Of a DNA stretch of 64,000 nucleotides, positions 28,533 through 35,695 are shown one piece after another. This DNA is from an uncultured Hyphomicrobiales bacterium (lineage in GTDB: Bacteria; Pseudomonadota; Alphaproteobacteria; Rhizobiales; Xanthobacteraceae). The stretch covers positions 1 through 64,000 of the forward strand of contig CAIRGJ010000008.1 of NCBI GenBank assembly GCA_903878085.1. The letters run 5' to 3'. A program made the position numbers and the translations under genes. How positions within the stretch are numbered: position 1 is the stretch's first letter; the number at the start of each line of letters is the position of its first letter. The notes beneath the pieces are model-generated. The model saw only the letters and a list, made by a program, of their open reading frames with translations, had not been told where the DNA came from and did no database searches.

Positions 28533-28547
28533 TGGCACGGCCCTTGC
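28533..28547 (+). promoter_or_regulatory. Sigma-54 promoter P2
   Basis: TGGCACGGCCCTTGC is a full match to the -24/-12 consensus with GG-N10-GC spacing. It lies 71 bp before the ATG at 28619. The 33 bp around it share 24 identical bases with the P1 region (26980-27012 against 28522-28554). Confidence 0.92.
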
Positions 28548-28618
28548 GATGTAGAGACCGAGAAAAAGAACCGAACACAAGAGCCTCGATGACCGAGGCA
28601 AAAAAATAGGAGCTAGCC

Positions 28619-29032
28619 ATGACAGCCGTCCGCAAAATCCTCATCAACGAAGAACCCGAATTCGCCGCCAACGTCGCCCGGGCACCCAAGCTCTACGTCG
28701 TGACGACCAATGCGCCGGCGGCAGCAGCAGCCCCGGAAGCAGCGGGCAACAACACCCTGGTGAACGTCCTCCTGTTCTTCGCCGCGCCTTTCATCGGCTT
28801 GGCCTACATCGTCGCACTTCCGCTCGTCGGCCTCGGCGTTCTGGCGGTGCTGGCCGTGCGCGCAGCGGCCAAGTTCGCAGCGGTCAAGACCGCCGGCCGC
28901 GTGCTGAAGAATGTCGCGCTGGTCGTCGCCGCGCCGGTGCTCGGATTGGCCTACGTCGTTTTCTTCCCGTTCATCGGATTGGCCGCGCTGGCTTATGTGG
29001 GCGGCCGGGCTCTGGTTGGCCGCGGGGCGTGA
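28619..29032 (+). CDS. Small membrane protein, receiver-less paralogue of the upstream receiver-membrane protein
   Basis: The 137-residue product starts MTAVRKILINEEPEFAANV, which resembles the first 20 residues of the upstream receiver protein (MTASRKVLVVDDDPAV). It then skips the receiver and goes, after an Ala-rich linker, to the same two hydrophobic units (AAPFIGLAYIVALPLVGLG and AAPVLGLAYVVFFPFIGLA). The acidic pocket and phosphoacceptor are gone. AGGAG precedes the ATG. It is the first gene behind sigma-54 promoter P2 and precedes the nonaheme cytochrome and cytochrome b genes. Its role is unknown; a membrane scaffold or partner in the electron-transfer complex is one possibility. Confidence 0.82.
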   Translation: MTAVRKILINEEPEFAANVARAPKLYVVTTNAPAAAAAPEAAGNNTLVNVLLFFAAPFIGLAYIVALPLVGLGVLAVLAVRAAAKFAAVKTAGRVLKNVALVVAAPVLGLAYVVFFPFIGLAALAYVGGRALVGRGA

Positions 29033-29091
29033 GATAGATCAATGAAAACTTCGCCGCTATGCGGCAGAAGACGACAAAGATACGATAATCG

Positions 29092-29127
29092 TCCGGGGGT
29101 TGAAAATCCCCGGATGACTTTAAAGTC
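29092..29127. other. Hairpin and palindrome in the leader before the nonaheme cytochrome gene
   Basis: TCCGGGG (29092-29098) pairs with CCCCGGA (29108-29114) around a 9-base loop, and GACTTTAAAGTC (29116-29127) is a perfect 12-bp palindrome. There is no T run after the hairpin, so it looks more like an mRNA processing or translation-control element than a terminator. Confidence 0.45.
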
Positions 29128-29148
29128 GAGGGTGCTAAGGGGGCAAAA

Positions 29149-30525
29149 ATGGATAGTTACGGCACCCTACGAAAATTCCCGCGCGCGCTACTGGGCAATA
29201 GCCTTGCCATCGCGACCATCGCCGCAGCGCTTTTTCTAATCCCCGCGACCACGGTGCCGGCATTTGCGGCCGACGAAGCGCCCCCGGCGGCGGATCAACA
29301 ATGTCTCGGCTGTCACGGCAGCGCCGGCATGGAAAAGAAGCTCGGGGACGGAACAAGCCTGCAGCTGCATGTGCAGGCCGATTTGTTCGCCAAGTCGGTC
29401 CACCGCGCCAATGGTTGTCAGAGCTGTCACTCCGACATCGATCTGACCGCGCATCCGCCCAGCAAAAAGGACATCAAGAGCGCGCGCAGCTATTCGGTCG
29501 CTGCGACCGAAGTCTGCAAGGGCTGCCATACCGACAAGTTCGAGCAATGGGACAGCAGCATTCACGCCGCGCTGGTCCGCAGCGGCAATCCGGCCGCGCC
29601 CATATGCACCGACTGTCATAATCCGCATGCGGTCATCAAGGATGCGGCGACAAAGCTCGACCAGGTTCCCTGCCAGAATTGTCACAAAGAGATATTCACG
29701 GCCTATCTCGGCAGCATGCACGCGAATGCGCGGCGCAATTCCGCCGAGAGTTATGCGCCGATCTGCTCGGGTTGCCACAGCGCCCACGACGTCAAGCCCA
29801 CGTCGCTCGGCGAGGGCCCGAAGGCGGCCTGTGTCGGCTGTCACGCCGGCGTGCTGGAAGCGCACCAGAAATGGCTTCCCAATGCAGCCCTTCACTTCGA
29901 GGTGGTGTCCTGTCCGGTCTGTCACGCACCGGGCGCGCAACGCAAAGTCGATCTGATGCTGATCGACAGCAAGGCCAAGCCGCGCGGGACCGAGCAAATC
30001 GGCGTGCCCTTGTTCGAAGCCAGCGCCAACTCAGACAGCAAGGGCATCGACGCCCAGACGCTGTGGAATTTGATGCAAACGCTCAATAGCGGCGGCGTTG
30101 CCGCCAACAAAACCGTCGTGCGCGGCCGCCTGACCGTTCGCACCGGTCCGCAGGCGCACCAACTCACTGATAAGAGCAAGGCGCTCAGCGACTGCCGGAC
30201 CTGTCATCGCGAGGGCTCCGAGGCCTTCCAGAGCGTGACTATTTCACTGGTCGGGCCGGATGGCCGACGCGTAGGCTACGGCGCTAATGCCGACGTCCTG
30301 AACTCAGTGATCTCGCTCGATTCGGTCAGCGGATTCTATGCAATCGGCGGCACCAGGATCAAATTGCTGGACATCCTGCTGATCCTGGCAATCCTCGGAG
30401 GTGTTGGCATCGCCGTCGGGCACGTGACTTTGGGATGGCTTTTCAGGCGCTACGGTTTATTCCAGCCGAACAACGGCGGGCACGGCAATCCACCGGCCGG
30501 CGGCGATAGTCCGAAGGCGGAATGA
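29149..30525 (+). CDS. Nonaheme c-type cytochrome with signal sequence and C-terminal membrane anchor
   Basis: The 458-residue product has an N-terminal signal (about residues 15-41, ending PAFAADEA), nine CxxCH heme-binding motifs (CLGCH, CQSCH, CKGCH, CTDCH, CQNCH, CSGCH, CVGCH, CPVCH, CRTCH) and one hydrophobic segment near the C-terminus (LLDILLILAILGGVGIAVG). Most of the chain should lie in the periplasm. The pattern resembles multiheme cytochromes that pass electrons between a membrane quinol oxidase and periplasmic acceptors. AAGGGGG precedes the ATG. The next gene, 30 bp downstream, encodes a cytochrome b, the natural quinol-side partner. Confidence 0.92.
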   Translation: MDSYGTLRKFPRALLGNSLAIATIAAALFLIPATTVPAFAADEAPPAADQQCLGCHGSAGMEKKLGDGTSLQLHVQADLFAKSVHRANGCQSCHSDIDLTAHPPSKKDIKSARSYSVAATEVCKGCHTDKFEQWDSSIHAALVRSGNPAAPICTDCHNPHAVIKDAATKLDQVPCQNCHKEIFTAYLGSMHANARRNSAESYAPICSGCHSAHDVKPTSLGEGPKAACVGCHAGVLEAHQKWLPNAALHFEVVSCPVCHAPGAQRKVDLMLIDSKAKPRGTEQIGVPLFEASANSDSKGIDAQTLWNLMQTLNSGGVAANKTVVRGRLTVRTGPQAHQLTDKSKALSDCRTCHREGSEAFQSVTISLVGPDGRRVGYGANADVLNSVISLDSVSGFYAIGGTRIKLLDILLILAILGGVGIAVGHVTLGWLFRRYGLFQPNNGGHGNPPAGGDSPKAE

Positions 30526-30555
30526 CGGCGCACAGGCGCTAAAAGGAACCGCAAT

Positions 30556-31221
30556 ATGCAAAGGCTCTACATCCACCCCATTCCGGTCAGGATATGGCAC
30601 TGGACCAATGCGGTCGGTTTCGTGCTGATGATTCTCAGCGGCATGCAGATCCGCTATGTCGGGCTCATCGATGTGGTGTCGTTCCGCGCCGCCGTCACCG
30701 TGCACAATTTTGTCGGCTTCGTGCTGATCGCCAATTTTTTCGTATGGTTCTTCTTCTATATCTTTTCCGATCGGATCAGGGCCTATCATTCTGAACTCAA
30801 TCCGCGGAAGCATTTCATCGGCAGTTTCAGGCAGATCTACTATTACGCCTTCGGCATCTTCAAAGGCGAGCCCAATCCCTTTCAGGTCAGCATCTATCGT
30901 AAGTTCAATCCGCTGCAGAGCATGATCTACCAGATCATCATGATGCTGCTTGTCCCCGTTCAGTTCTATACCGGCATCCTGATGTGGGACGTGAAACGTT
31001 TCTCCGCTCAGGTCAATTTCTTTGGCGGCGTGCGCGTCATCGATACCGTCCATGTTCTGATCTTCATCGCCCTCGTCTTCTACCTGCTGGTCCACGTCTA
31101 TCTCGGCACCCTGGGCCACACCCGAACGGCGCATTTCAAGGCCATGATGACCGGCTATGAAGACATGGAAGAAGAACCCGCCGCGGAGCCAAAGCCGTCA
31201 AGCGGCACCCATTCCACCTGA
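30556..31221 (+). CDS. Membrane cytochrome b (b561/thiosulfate-reductase cytochrome b type)
   Basis: The 221-residue product has four predicted membrane helices with histidines suited to two b hemes: PVRIWHWTNAVGF in helix 1, AAVTVHNFVGFVL in helix 2, and VIDTVHVLIFIALVFYLLVH in the last helix. It probably oxidises or reduces quinone and exchanges electrons with the nonaheme cytochrome encoded upstream. The C-terminus is acidic (EDMEEEPAAEP). AAGGAA precedes the ATG. It is convergent with the sigma-54 activator gene. Confidence 0.88.
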   Translation: MQRLYIHPIPVRIWHWTNAVGFVLMILSGMQIRYVGLIDVVSFRAAVTVHNFVGFVLIANFFVWFFFYIFSDRIRAYHSELNPRKHFIGSFRQIYYYAFGIFKGEPNPFQVSIYRKFNPLQSMIYQIIMMLLVPVQFYTGILMWDVKRFSAQVNFFGGVRVIDTVHVLIFIALVFYLLVHVYLGTLGHTRTAHFKAMMTGYEDMEEEPAAEPKPSSGTHST

Positions 31222-31275
31222 TCGGATAAATTAGGCGCCGCAGCCGGCGAGCGGACGCAACCGGGAAATCGCCAC

Positions 31276-32712
31276 TTACGACAGGTCCGAAACTTCGGTG
31301 GCGTCGCCGTCGTGTTCGGTGTCGCGCACCCGGATCATGTATTTTTTCATCAAGGCCTGGAAGTTCGGGCGCTGCATTCCGGTGCTCTCGGCGCTCTTGG
31401 TCACGTTCCATTCGTTGCGTTTGAGCGCCTCGATCACGAACTGCTTCTCGATTTCCTCGACCGACTTCTCGCGCGCGGCCTTCTTGACCCGCTTGAGTTC
31501 GTCGCCGGTTCGCGGCACAGCCAGGTCGGCCTGCGCCTGCGACGGATCGAGAATGTTGACAAGGTGGGCCTGGCGGATGACGTTGTCGCTGGTCAGGATT
31601 GCCGCCCGGTGCATGGCATTTTCGAGTTCGCGCACATTACCCGGCCAGCCGTAATTGACGAGCGCGCTCATCGCGCCTTCGGAAATGGCAGTAATTTTTT
31701 TCCCCAGCTCCGCGCCGAACACTTTGAGGAAATGGTAGGCGAGCGCTGGAACGTCATCCTTTCGTTCCCGTAGCGCAGGGGCGTGGATTGGGAAAATATT
31801 GATCCGGTAATAGAGATCGTCACGGAAAGTGCCGGCGGCCACCATGGCCTTGAGGTCCTTGTTGGTGGCGGTGACTAACCGAAAATTGGCGATCAGCGTT
31901 CGGGTGTCACCGACCGACCTGAATTCCCGTTCCTGCAGGACGCGCAGCAGCTTGGCCTGGATTGACATGGAAATATTGCCGATCTCGTCGAGAAAAAGCG
32001 TGCCGCTGCCGGCGACTTCGAACATGCCTTTCTTGTTCACGACCGCACTGGTGAAGGCGCCTTTGACGTGACCGAACAATTCACTTTCCAGCAGGTTTTC
32101 GCTCAAAGCGTTGCAGTCCACCGGAACAAACGGCTTGTCCTTGCGCAAGCTGTTGTAATGAATCGCGCGGGCGATCAGCTCTTTGCCGGTACCACTTTCG
32201 CCAGTGATCAAGACAGTCGTACTGGTGGGTGCACATTGCGCGACCAGGCGGTAGACGGCCTGCATTTGCGGACTCGATCCGACGATGTTTTCAAAACGAT
32301 ATTTCGAGCTGACCTCGCTCTTGAGGGTGAGGTTTTCCTGCAGCAGCTGGCGCCTCTCGAGCGCGCGCTGCACCACCAGTTTCAGTTCGTCCGGCTCGAA
32401 TGGCTTGGAAATGTAATCGAAAGCGCCGAGCTTCATCGCCTGGACCGCCGTATCGATCTGCGACAGGCCAGTGACCATAATGACGTCCACGTCGGGATGC
32501 GTCTCCTTGACCCGGCGCAGCACTTCGAGGCCGTCCATGTTGGGCATCATGACATCAAGGATCATCACGTCGTAAGGATTTTCTTCGACTTTGCGCAGCG
32601 CCTCGCGACCGTCCTGCACGGCTTCGACCTGGAATTCGTCGCCGGCGAGAATGCGCAGACAGCTTTTTATGACGATCTCCTCGTCGTCGACGACCAGAAT
32701 TCGGGCGCTCAT
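31276..32712 (-). CDS. Sigma-54-dependent NtrC-family response regulator
   Basis: The 478-residue product has a receiver (ILVVDDEEIVI, D53 in ILDVMMPNMD, K103 in YISKPFEP), an AAA+ domain with Walker A GESGTGKE (about 171-178) and Walker B TLFLDEIG, and a C-terminal Fis-type helix-turn-helix (NEWNVTKSAESTGMQRPNF). The sigma-54 contact loop reads GAFTSA (218-223) rather than the usual GAFTGA. It overlaps the sensor kinase gene by 4 bp. The only two strong sigma-54 promoters I found in the window are in the same island, so it is their likely activator. Confidence 0.93.
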   Translation of the reverse strand: MSARILVVDDEEIVIKSCLRILAGDEFQVEAVQDGREALRKVEENPYDVMILDVMMPNMDGLEVLRRVKETHPDVDVIMVTGLSQIDTAVQAMKLGAFDYISKPFEPDELKLVVQRALERRQLLQENLTLKSEVSSKYRFENIVGSSPQMQAVYRLVAQCAPTSTTVLITGESGTGKELIARAIHYNSLRKDKPFVPVDCNALSENLLESELFGHVKGAFTSAVVNKKGMFEVAGSGTLFLDEIGNISMSIQAKLLRVLQEREFRSVGDTRTLIANFRLVTATNKDLKAMVAAGTFRDDLYYRINIFPIHAPALRERKDDVPALAYHFLKVFGAELGKKITAISEGAMSALVNYGWPGNVRELENAMHRAAILTSDNVIRQAHLVNILDPSQAQADLAVPRTGDELKRVKKAAREKSVEEIEKQFVIEALKRNEWNVTKSAESTGMQRPNFQALMKKYMIRVRDTEHDGDATEVSDLS

Positions 32713-34343
32713 TGAACGCTCCCGCTGACTTTGCTCTCGAGTTCGGCTGCCGGCGGATTCAGCGGCAGAAAGACGCGAAACGTCGATCCCGCCCCCACCT
32801 TGCTCTCCACTTCGATGCGACCGCCATGAGCCGCGACAATTCCGTGACTGACCGAAAGCCCCAATCCGGTTCCCTTACCCACGTCCTTCGAGGTGAAAAA
32901 CGGATCGAATATGCGCTGCAGGTTCTGTTCCGAAATACCGCAGCCGGTATCGACAATCGATATTACCACCATAGGCGCGGTCTCAACAGCCTGCGCGGGT
33001 GCCCGTGGATCCGTTGAGCGGTAGGTTTTGACGGCGATGCTTCCCTTCTCCTCAACGGCATGTTGGGCGTTGACAAGTATGTTCATAGTCACCTGCTTGA
33101 TCTGATCGGCATCGATCCAAATTGGCGGCAGCGTCCGGTCAAGGTCCACGGCAATCGCGATGTCGCGCAAATGCGCGGGCCGCTCGACGATGCGCACTGT
33201 GTCCTCGATGACCAAATTAAGATCGGTGAATTTCTTCTCCGGCTGCTTTTCACGGGCAAAATCGAGCAACCGCTTGATGATCGCCGCGCATCGCTTGGTT
33301 TCGCGGATCACCAGGTCCAAGTCCTCCGCGTCCTGGCTGTTGTCTGGCATTTTCTTCCGCAACAGATGCGAGAAAGTCAGGATGCCGGTCAGCGGATTGT
33401 TCAATTCGTGGGCCACGCCCGAGGCCAGCAGCCCCACCGAGGCTAGCTTCTCTCCGCGCATGGTCTCCGCCTGAGCGCGGCGCAGATCATTTGTCCGTCT
33501 CTCCACTTTCTGCTCAAGCGTATGCCCCCATTCGCGCAACTGCGCCCGCGAATTGCGCAAGGCGTCGGTCATGCCGTTGAATAATCCGGCAAGCCTACCA
33601 AATTCGTCGGCGCTGCGCACCGGGATCGGCTGATCCAGGTTTCCGTCGGAAAGTCGCTGTGCGCCGCTTTCGAGGTCGCGCAGCGGCAAGTAGACCAGAC
33701 GGTGCACGAAGAAGCCGACCGACAACGACGCGATCACAATGAACGTCAAAGAAACGCCGGCGATTCCGAGCGTGCCGGTGTTCAGTTTTCGATCGATCTC
33801 GTCGAGCGAATAGACAATGTCGAGGACGCCAAGGACGGACGTCTCCTTCGAGTGCTGATGACAGGCGGCATTGTAGCAAGACGGCTCGTTTCGGATGACC
33901 CCCATGCTACCGAGCAACGACTCGCCATGCGAGCCTGTGAACGTCCAGGTTCGCGCGCTCCTGGGAACTTGTTCGAGCGGGCGCTCGCTCTGATGGCAAT
34001 GCGAGCAGGCCTCGGCGTTCCGGTCCACCGTCTGACCAATTTCAGGCGCGTAAGTCGAATGGGTGATCTTTCCCTCTTTACTCAGGATTCTGATCCGATC
34101 GATTTTGTCCTGATTGGCCACATCGTGGATAATCCGGTCGACATAGGTCGGCTGGTTCTGCAGCATCGCAAAGCGGGTGCTCTTGCTGATCACGTCGGAG
34201 AGTTGGATGACGTTATCGGATACCTTATCGAGGAGTTCCTTGTGCAAGAACCAGGCGACCAGCACGGTGAAAAAAAGCATCGCCGCCGACAGCGCGAGCG
34301 TGAGGTAAAGCACGACCTTGAACTTCAGGGTTTTCGGCTGCAT
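32709..34343 (-). CDS. Membrane sensor histidine kinase with two heme-c-type motifs in its periplasmic domain
   Basis: The product is 544 residues from the ATG at 34343; a GTG at 34355 is possible. Membrane helices lie at about 10-32 and 192-214. The periplasmic domain between them has CSHCH (C113-H117) and CYNAACH (C156-H162), a CX2CH and a CX4CH motif that could attach hemes covalently. A HAMP region, the phosphoacceptor histidine in ASGVAHELNNPLTGI (H311) and an ATPase domain (DTGCGIS, GKGTGLGLSV) follow. It probably senses redox state, O2 or NO through heme and phosphorylates the adjacent sigma-54 activator. A perfect FNR/FixK box lies 129 bp upstream. Confidence 0.92.
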   Translation of the reverse strand: MQPKTLKFKVVLYLTLALSAAMLFFTVLVAWFLHKELLDKVSDNVIQLSDVISKSTRFAMLQNQPTYVDRIIHDVANQDKIDRIRILSKEGKITHSTYAPEIGQTVDRNAEACSHCHQSERPLEQVPRSARTWTFTGSHGESLLGSMGVIRNEPSCYNAACHQHSKETSVLGVLDIVYSLDEIDRKLNTGTLGIAGVSLTFIVIASLSVGFFVHRLVYLPLRDLESGAQRLSDGNLDQPIPVRSADEFGRLAGLFNGMTDALRNSRAQLREWGHTLEQKVERRTNDLRRAQAETMRGEKLASVGLLASGVAHELNNPLTGILTFSHLLRKKMPDNSQDAEDLDLVIRETKRCAAIIKRLLDFAREKQPEKKFTDLNLVIEDTVRIVERPAHLRDIAIAVDLDRTLPPIWIDADQIKQVTMNILVNAQHAVEEKGSIAVKTYRSTDPRAPAQAVETAPMVVISIVDTGCGISEQNLQRIFDPFFTSKDVGKGTGLGLSVSHGIVAAHGGRIEVESKVGAGSTFRVFLPLNPPAAELESKVSGSVQ

Positions 34344-34471
34344 GAATGCCGTCACTTCCGTTCAGCGCCGGAAAGGGCCGCAACCTCTCGTCAGCGGCAG
34401 ATCACCGCCGGAAGCCCCCACGCGCCTAAAATCAACCGAATGACAGTCTAGCCGTTGCCGCAGCGCGGCAA

Positions 34472-34485
34472 TTGATACGTATCAA
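34472..34485. promoter_or_regulatory. Perfect FNR/FixK-type box upstream of the sensor kinase operon
   Basis: TTGATACGTATCAA is a perfect palindrome and an exact match to TTGAT-N4-ATCAA. It is centred about 135 bp before the kinase ATG, in the gap after the small cytochrome gene. Confidence 0.82.
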
Positions 34486-34548
34486 ACGGCAAGTTTCGAA
34501 ACCGGCGCGGAGGAAGATAGAATTGATATATTGCAAACGCCAAATGCC

Positions 34549-34570
34549 GGCGCCGGGCAATCCCGGCGCC
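34549..34570 (-). terminator. Strong hairpin after the small cytochrome gene
   Basis: GGCGCCGGG and CCCGGCGCC flank CAAT, giving a 9-bp GC stem 54 bp after the stop of the monoheme cytochrome gene. The following T tract on the minus strand is poor, so termination efficiency is uncertain. Confidence 0.55.
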
Positions 34571-34623
34571 TCGCAATGGGACCTTCACCGACCTACAAAT
34601 TCAGGGCGGGGTTGAACGCCGAG

Positions 34624-34833
34624 TTATTTCTTCTCGGTCTCCTTGTACTTCTTGCCGTAGTCATTGAGCGCTGGCGGCGCCGTGTGACATTTTGCGCATG
34701 GCTGGCTGGTCTTTTGCGCGATTGCCGGCGTCGCCATCGTCCGTCCCGATACGGCTATGATCATTGCGGCTGCCATCAATATTGCTGTCGCCGGTTTAGC
34801 GGCCCCGGCAATCATCAGTTTTGGATTTCGCAT
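34624..34833 (-). CDS. Small secreted monoheme c-type cytochrome (69 aa)
   Basis: The 69-residue product has a long hydrophobic signal sequence (about residues 7-38, AILMAAAMIIAVSG, probably cut after AIAQ) and a single heme motif CAKCHTAPPALNDYGKKYKE near the C-terminus. The mature part would be about 30 residues, very short for a cytochrome c, and holds one histidine and no methionine after the motif. AGGAGG lies seven bases before the ATG. An FNR/FixK-like box lies 131 bp upstream. It may be an electron carrier or heme-bearing peptide of the same regulon. Confidence 0.8.
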   Translation of the reverse strand: MRNPKLMIAGAAKPATAILMAAAMIIAVSGRTMATPAIAQKTSQPCAKCHTAPPALNDYGKKYKETEKK

Positions 34834-34963
34834 TGTCGAACCTCCTGACTATTGCGCCGATGCATCCGACATTCCCCAGATGAACTCTGGAACGGCGTCG
34901 CGGTAGCCAATAATGTGACGCCAAAATGTCGTTCGACATAACCAGAGCCGTTTTTCGTTGTCT

Positions 34964-34977
34964 TTGATATTCGTCAA
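34964..34977. promoter_or_regulatory. FNR/FixK-type box upstream of the small cytochrome gene
   Basis: TTGATATTCGTCAA matches TTGAT-N4-ATCAA with one mismatch. It is centred about 137 bp before the cytochrome ATG, almost the same distance as the perfect box before the kinase gene. Confidence 0.6.
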
Positions 34978-35151
34978 AGGCAATGACGGAGCGTTTGCGG
35001 GTTCACGTCTAGCGTTTCATCTGCGTGGCCTACCCGCGAAGAAGCCGCTTGTGCTGACTATGGCTACGCTCTGTTCAGGCCTTTATTGTCGCCGCCGGAG
35101 CAAGAATGCATCGGCTCGCCGGGCCAAAAGTACATCAGTGGCGCTGGCAAG

Positions 35152-35177
35152 AAGCCCCCCCGCACTGGGGCCTTTTT
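35152..35177 (+). terminator. Terminator-like hairpin with no assigned upstream gene
   Basis: GCCCC and GGGGC enclose a C-rich loop and are followed by CTTTTTCTT; AAGAA before the stem can extend pairing with the T tract. No plus-strand gene precedes it, so an unannotated small RNA is possible. Confidence 0.5.
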
Positions 35178-35372
35178 CTTCGAACATCAACTCGGGTGGG
35201 GCTATCCGCCGGCGATCTGGGGACCATTCGAACGAGCGAATTTTGGTCCCTTGGACATCATTGCTGCCGAGCCAAAAGATCTAAGGTCGCGAAGCAAACG
35301 ATCGCCATTCTCTCTTGGTAGGATATTGTGGATATAATAGAAATTCGCCAACGCTTGCGGGCACCTGAAAAA

Positions 35373-35409
35373 GGAACCATGGCCCGCTTTCGAGCGCTCC
35401 ATGGGTTCC
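35373..35409. repeat. Imperfect inverted repeat GGAACCATGG / CCATGGGTTCC
   Basis: The arms (35373-35382 and 35399-35409) differ by one extra base and enclose 16 bp. It lies in gene-free DNA and resembles a dispersed intergenic palindrome. Confidence 0.5.
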
Positions 35410-35647
35410 TCACCGGTCGCGCTTTAGACCGATTCAGCGCAAAAAACGGGCGACTACCTGCGCGGGTTTAGAGGATAGGGAGAATCATCCGGTGAATAAG
35501 CGCCCAAGAATGACCTCTCCATTGCTAAGCGCATCAACGGCTTAGCGCGCCGATTAACACCCGCCAGGCGCGGGCGTCACGTCTCCGACTTGAGCCGACA
35601 ACCGAATTCAAAATTCGTACAAACGCGCCACAGTGACTTAGCCTCGG

Positions 35648-35676
35648 CAAAGAAGGAAGCCGACCTGGCGGCCTCC
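35648..35676 (-). terminator. Terminator after the ABC substrate-binding protein gene
   Basis: On the minus strand GGAGGCCG pairs with CGGCTTCC around a 6-base loop, followed by TTCTTT, 20 bp after the stop codon at 35696. Confidence 0.7.
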
Positions 35677-35695
35677 CTCTCTGCCTTCGGGCCAA

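Larger units (their letters stand above)
34978..35647. other. 670-bp stretch without a convincing gene
   Basis: Short open frames occur here (for example 34958-35284 plus and 35202-35402 minus) but lack ribosome sites and family motifs. The region holds a plus-strand terminator-like hairpin near 35152, a long imperfect palindrome at 35373-35409, and an inverted repeat GCTAAGC-N9-GCTTAGC at 35524-35546. A small RNA or a decayed gene could be present, and it may mark the edge of the redox island. Confidence 0.5.

Noticed and set aside
34958-35284. Plus-strand open frame of 108 residues
   Set aside because: No ribosome site, no recognisable motif, and it spans an FNR-like box and a terminator-like hairpin.
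35202-35402. Minus-strand open frame of 66 residues
   Set aside because: No ribosome site or motif; composition is like the surrounding non-coding DNA.
35373-35409. EcfG-type stress promoter starting at GGAAC
   Set aside because: No CGTT-type -10 at 16-19 bp; the GGAACC belongs to an inverted repeat.
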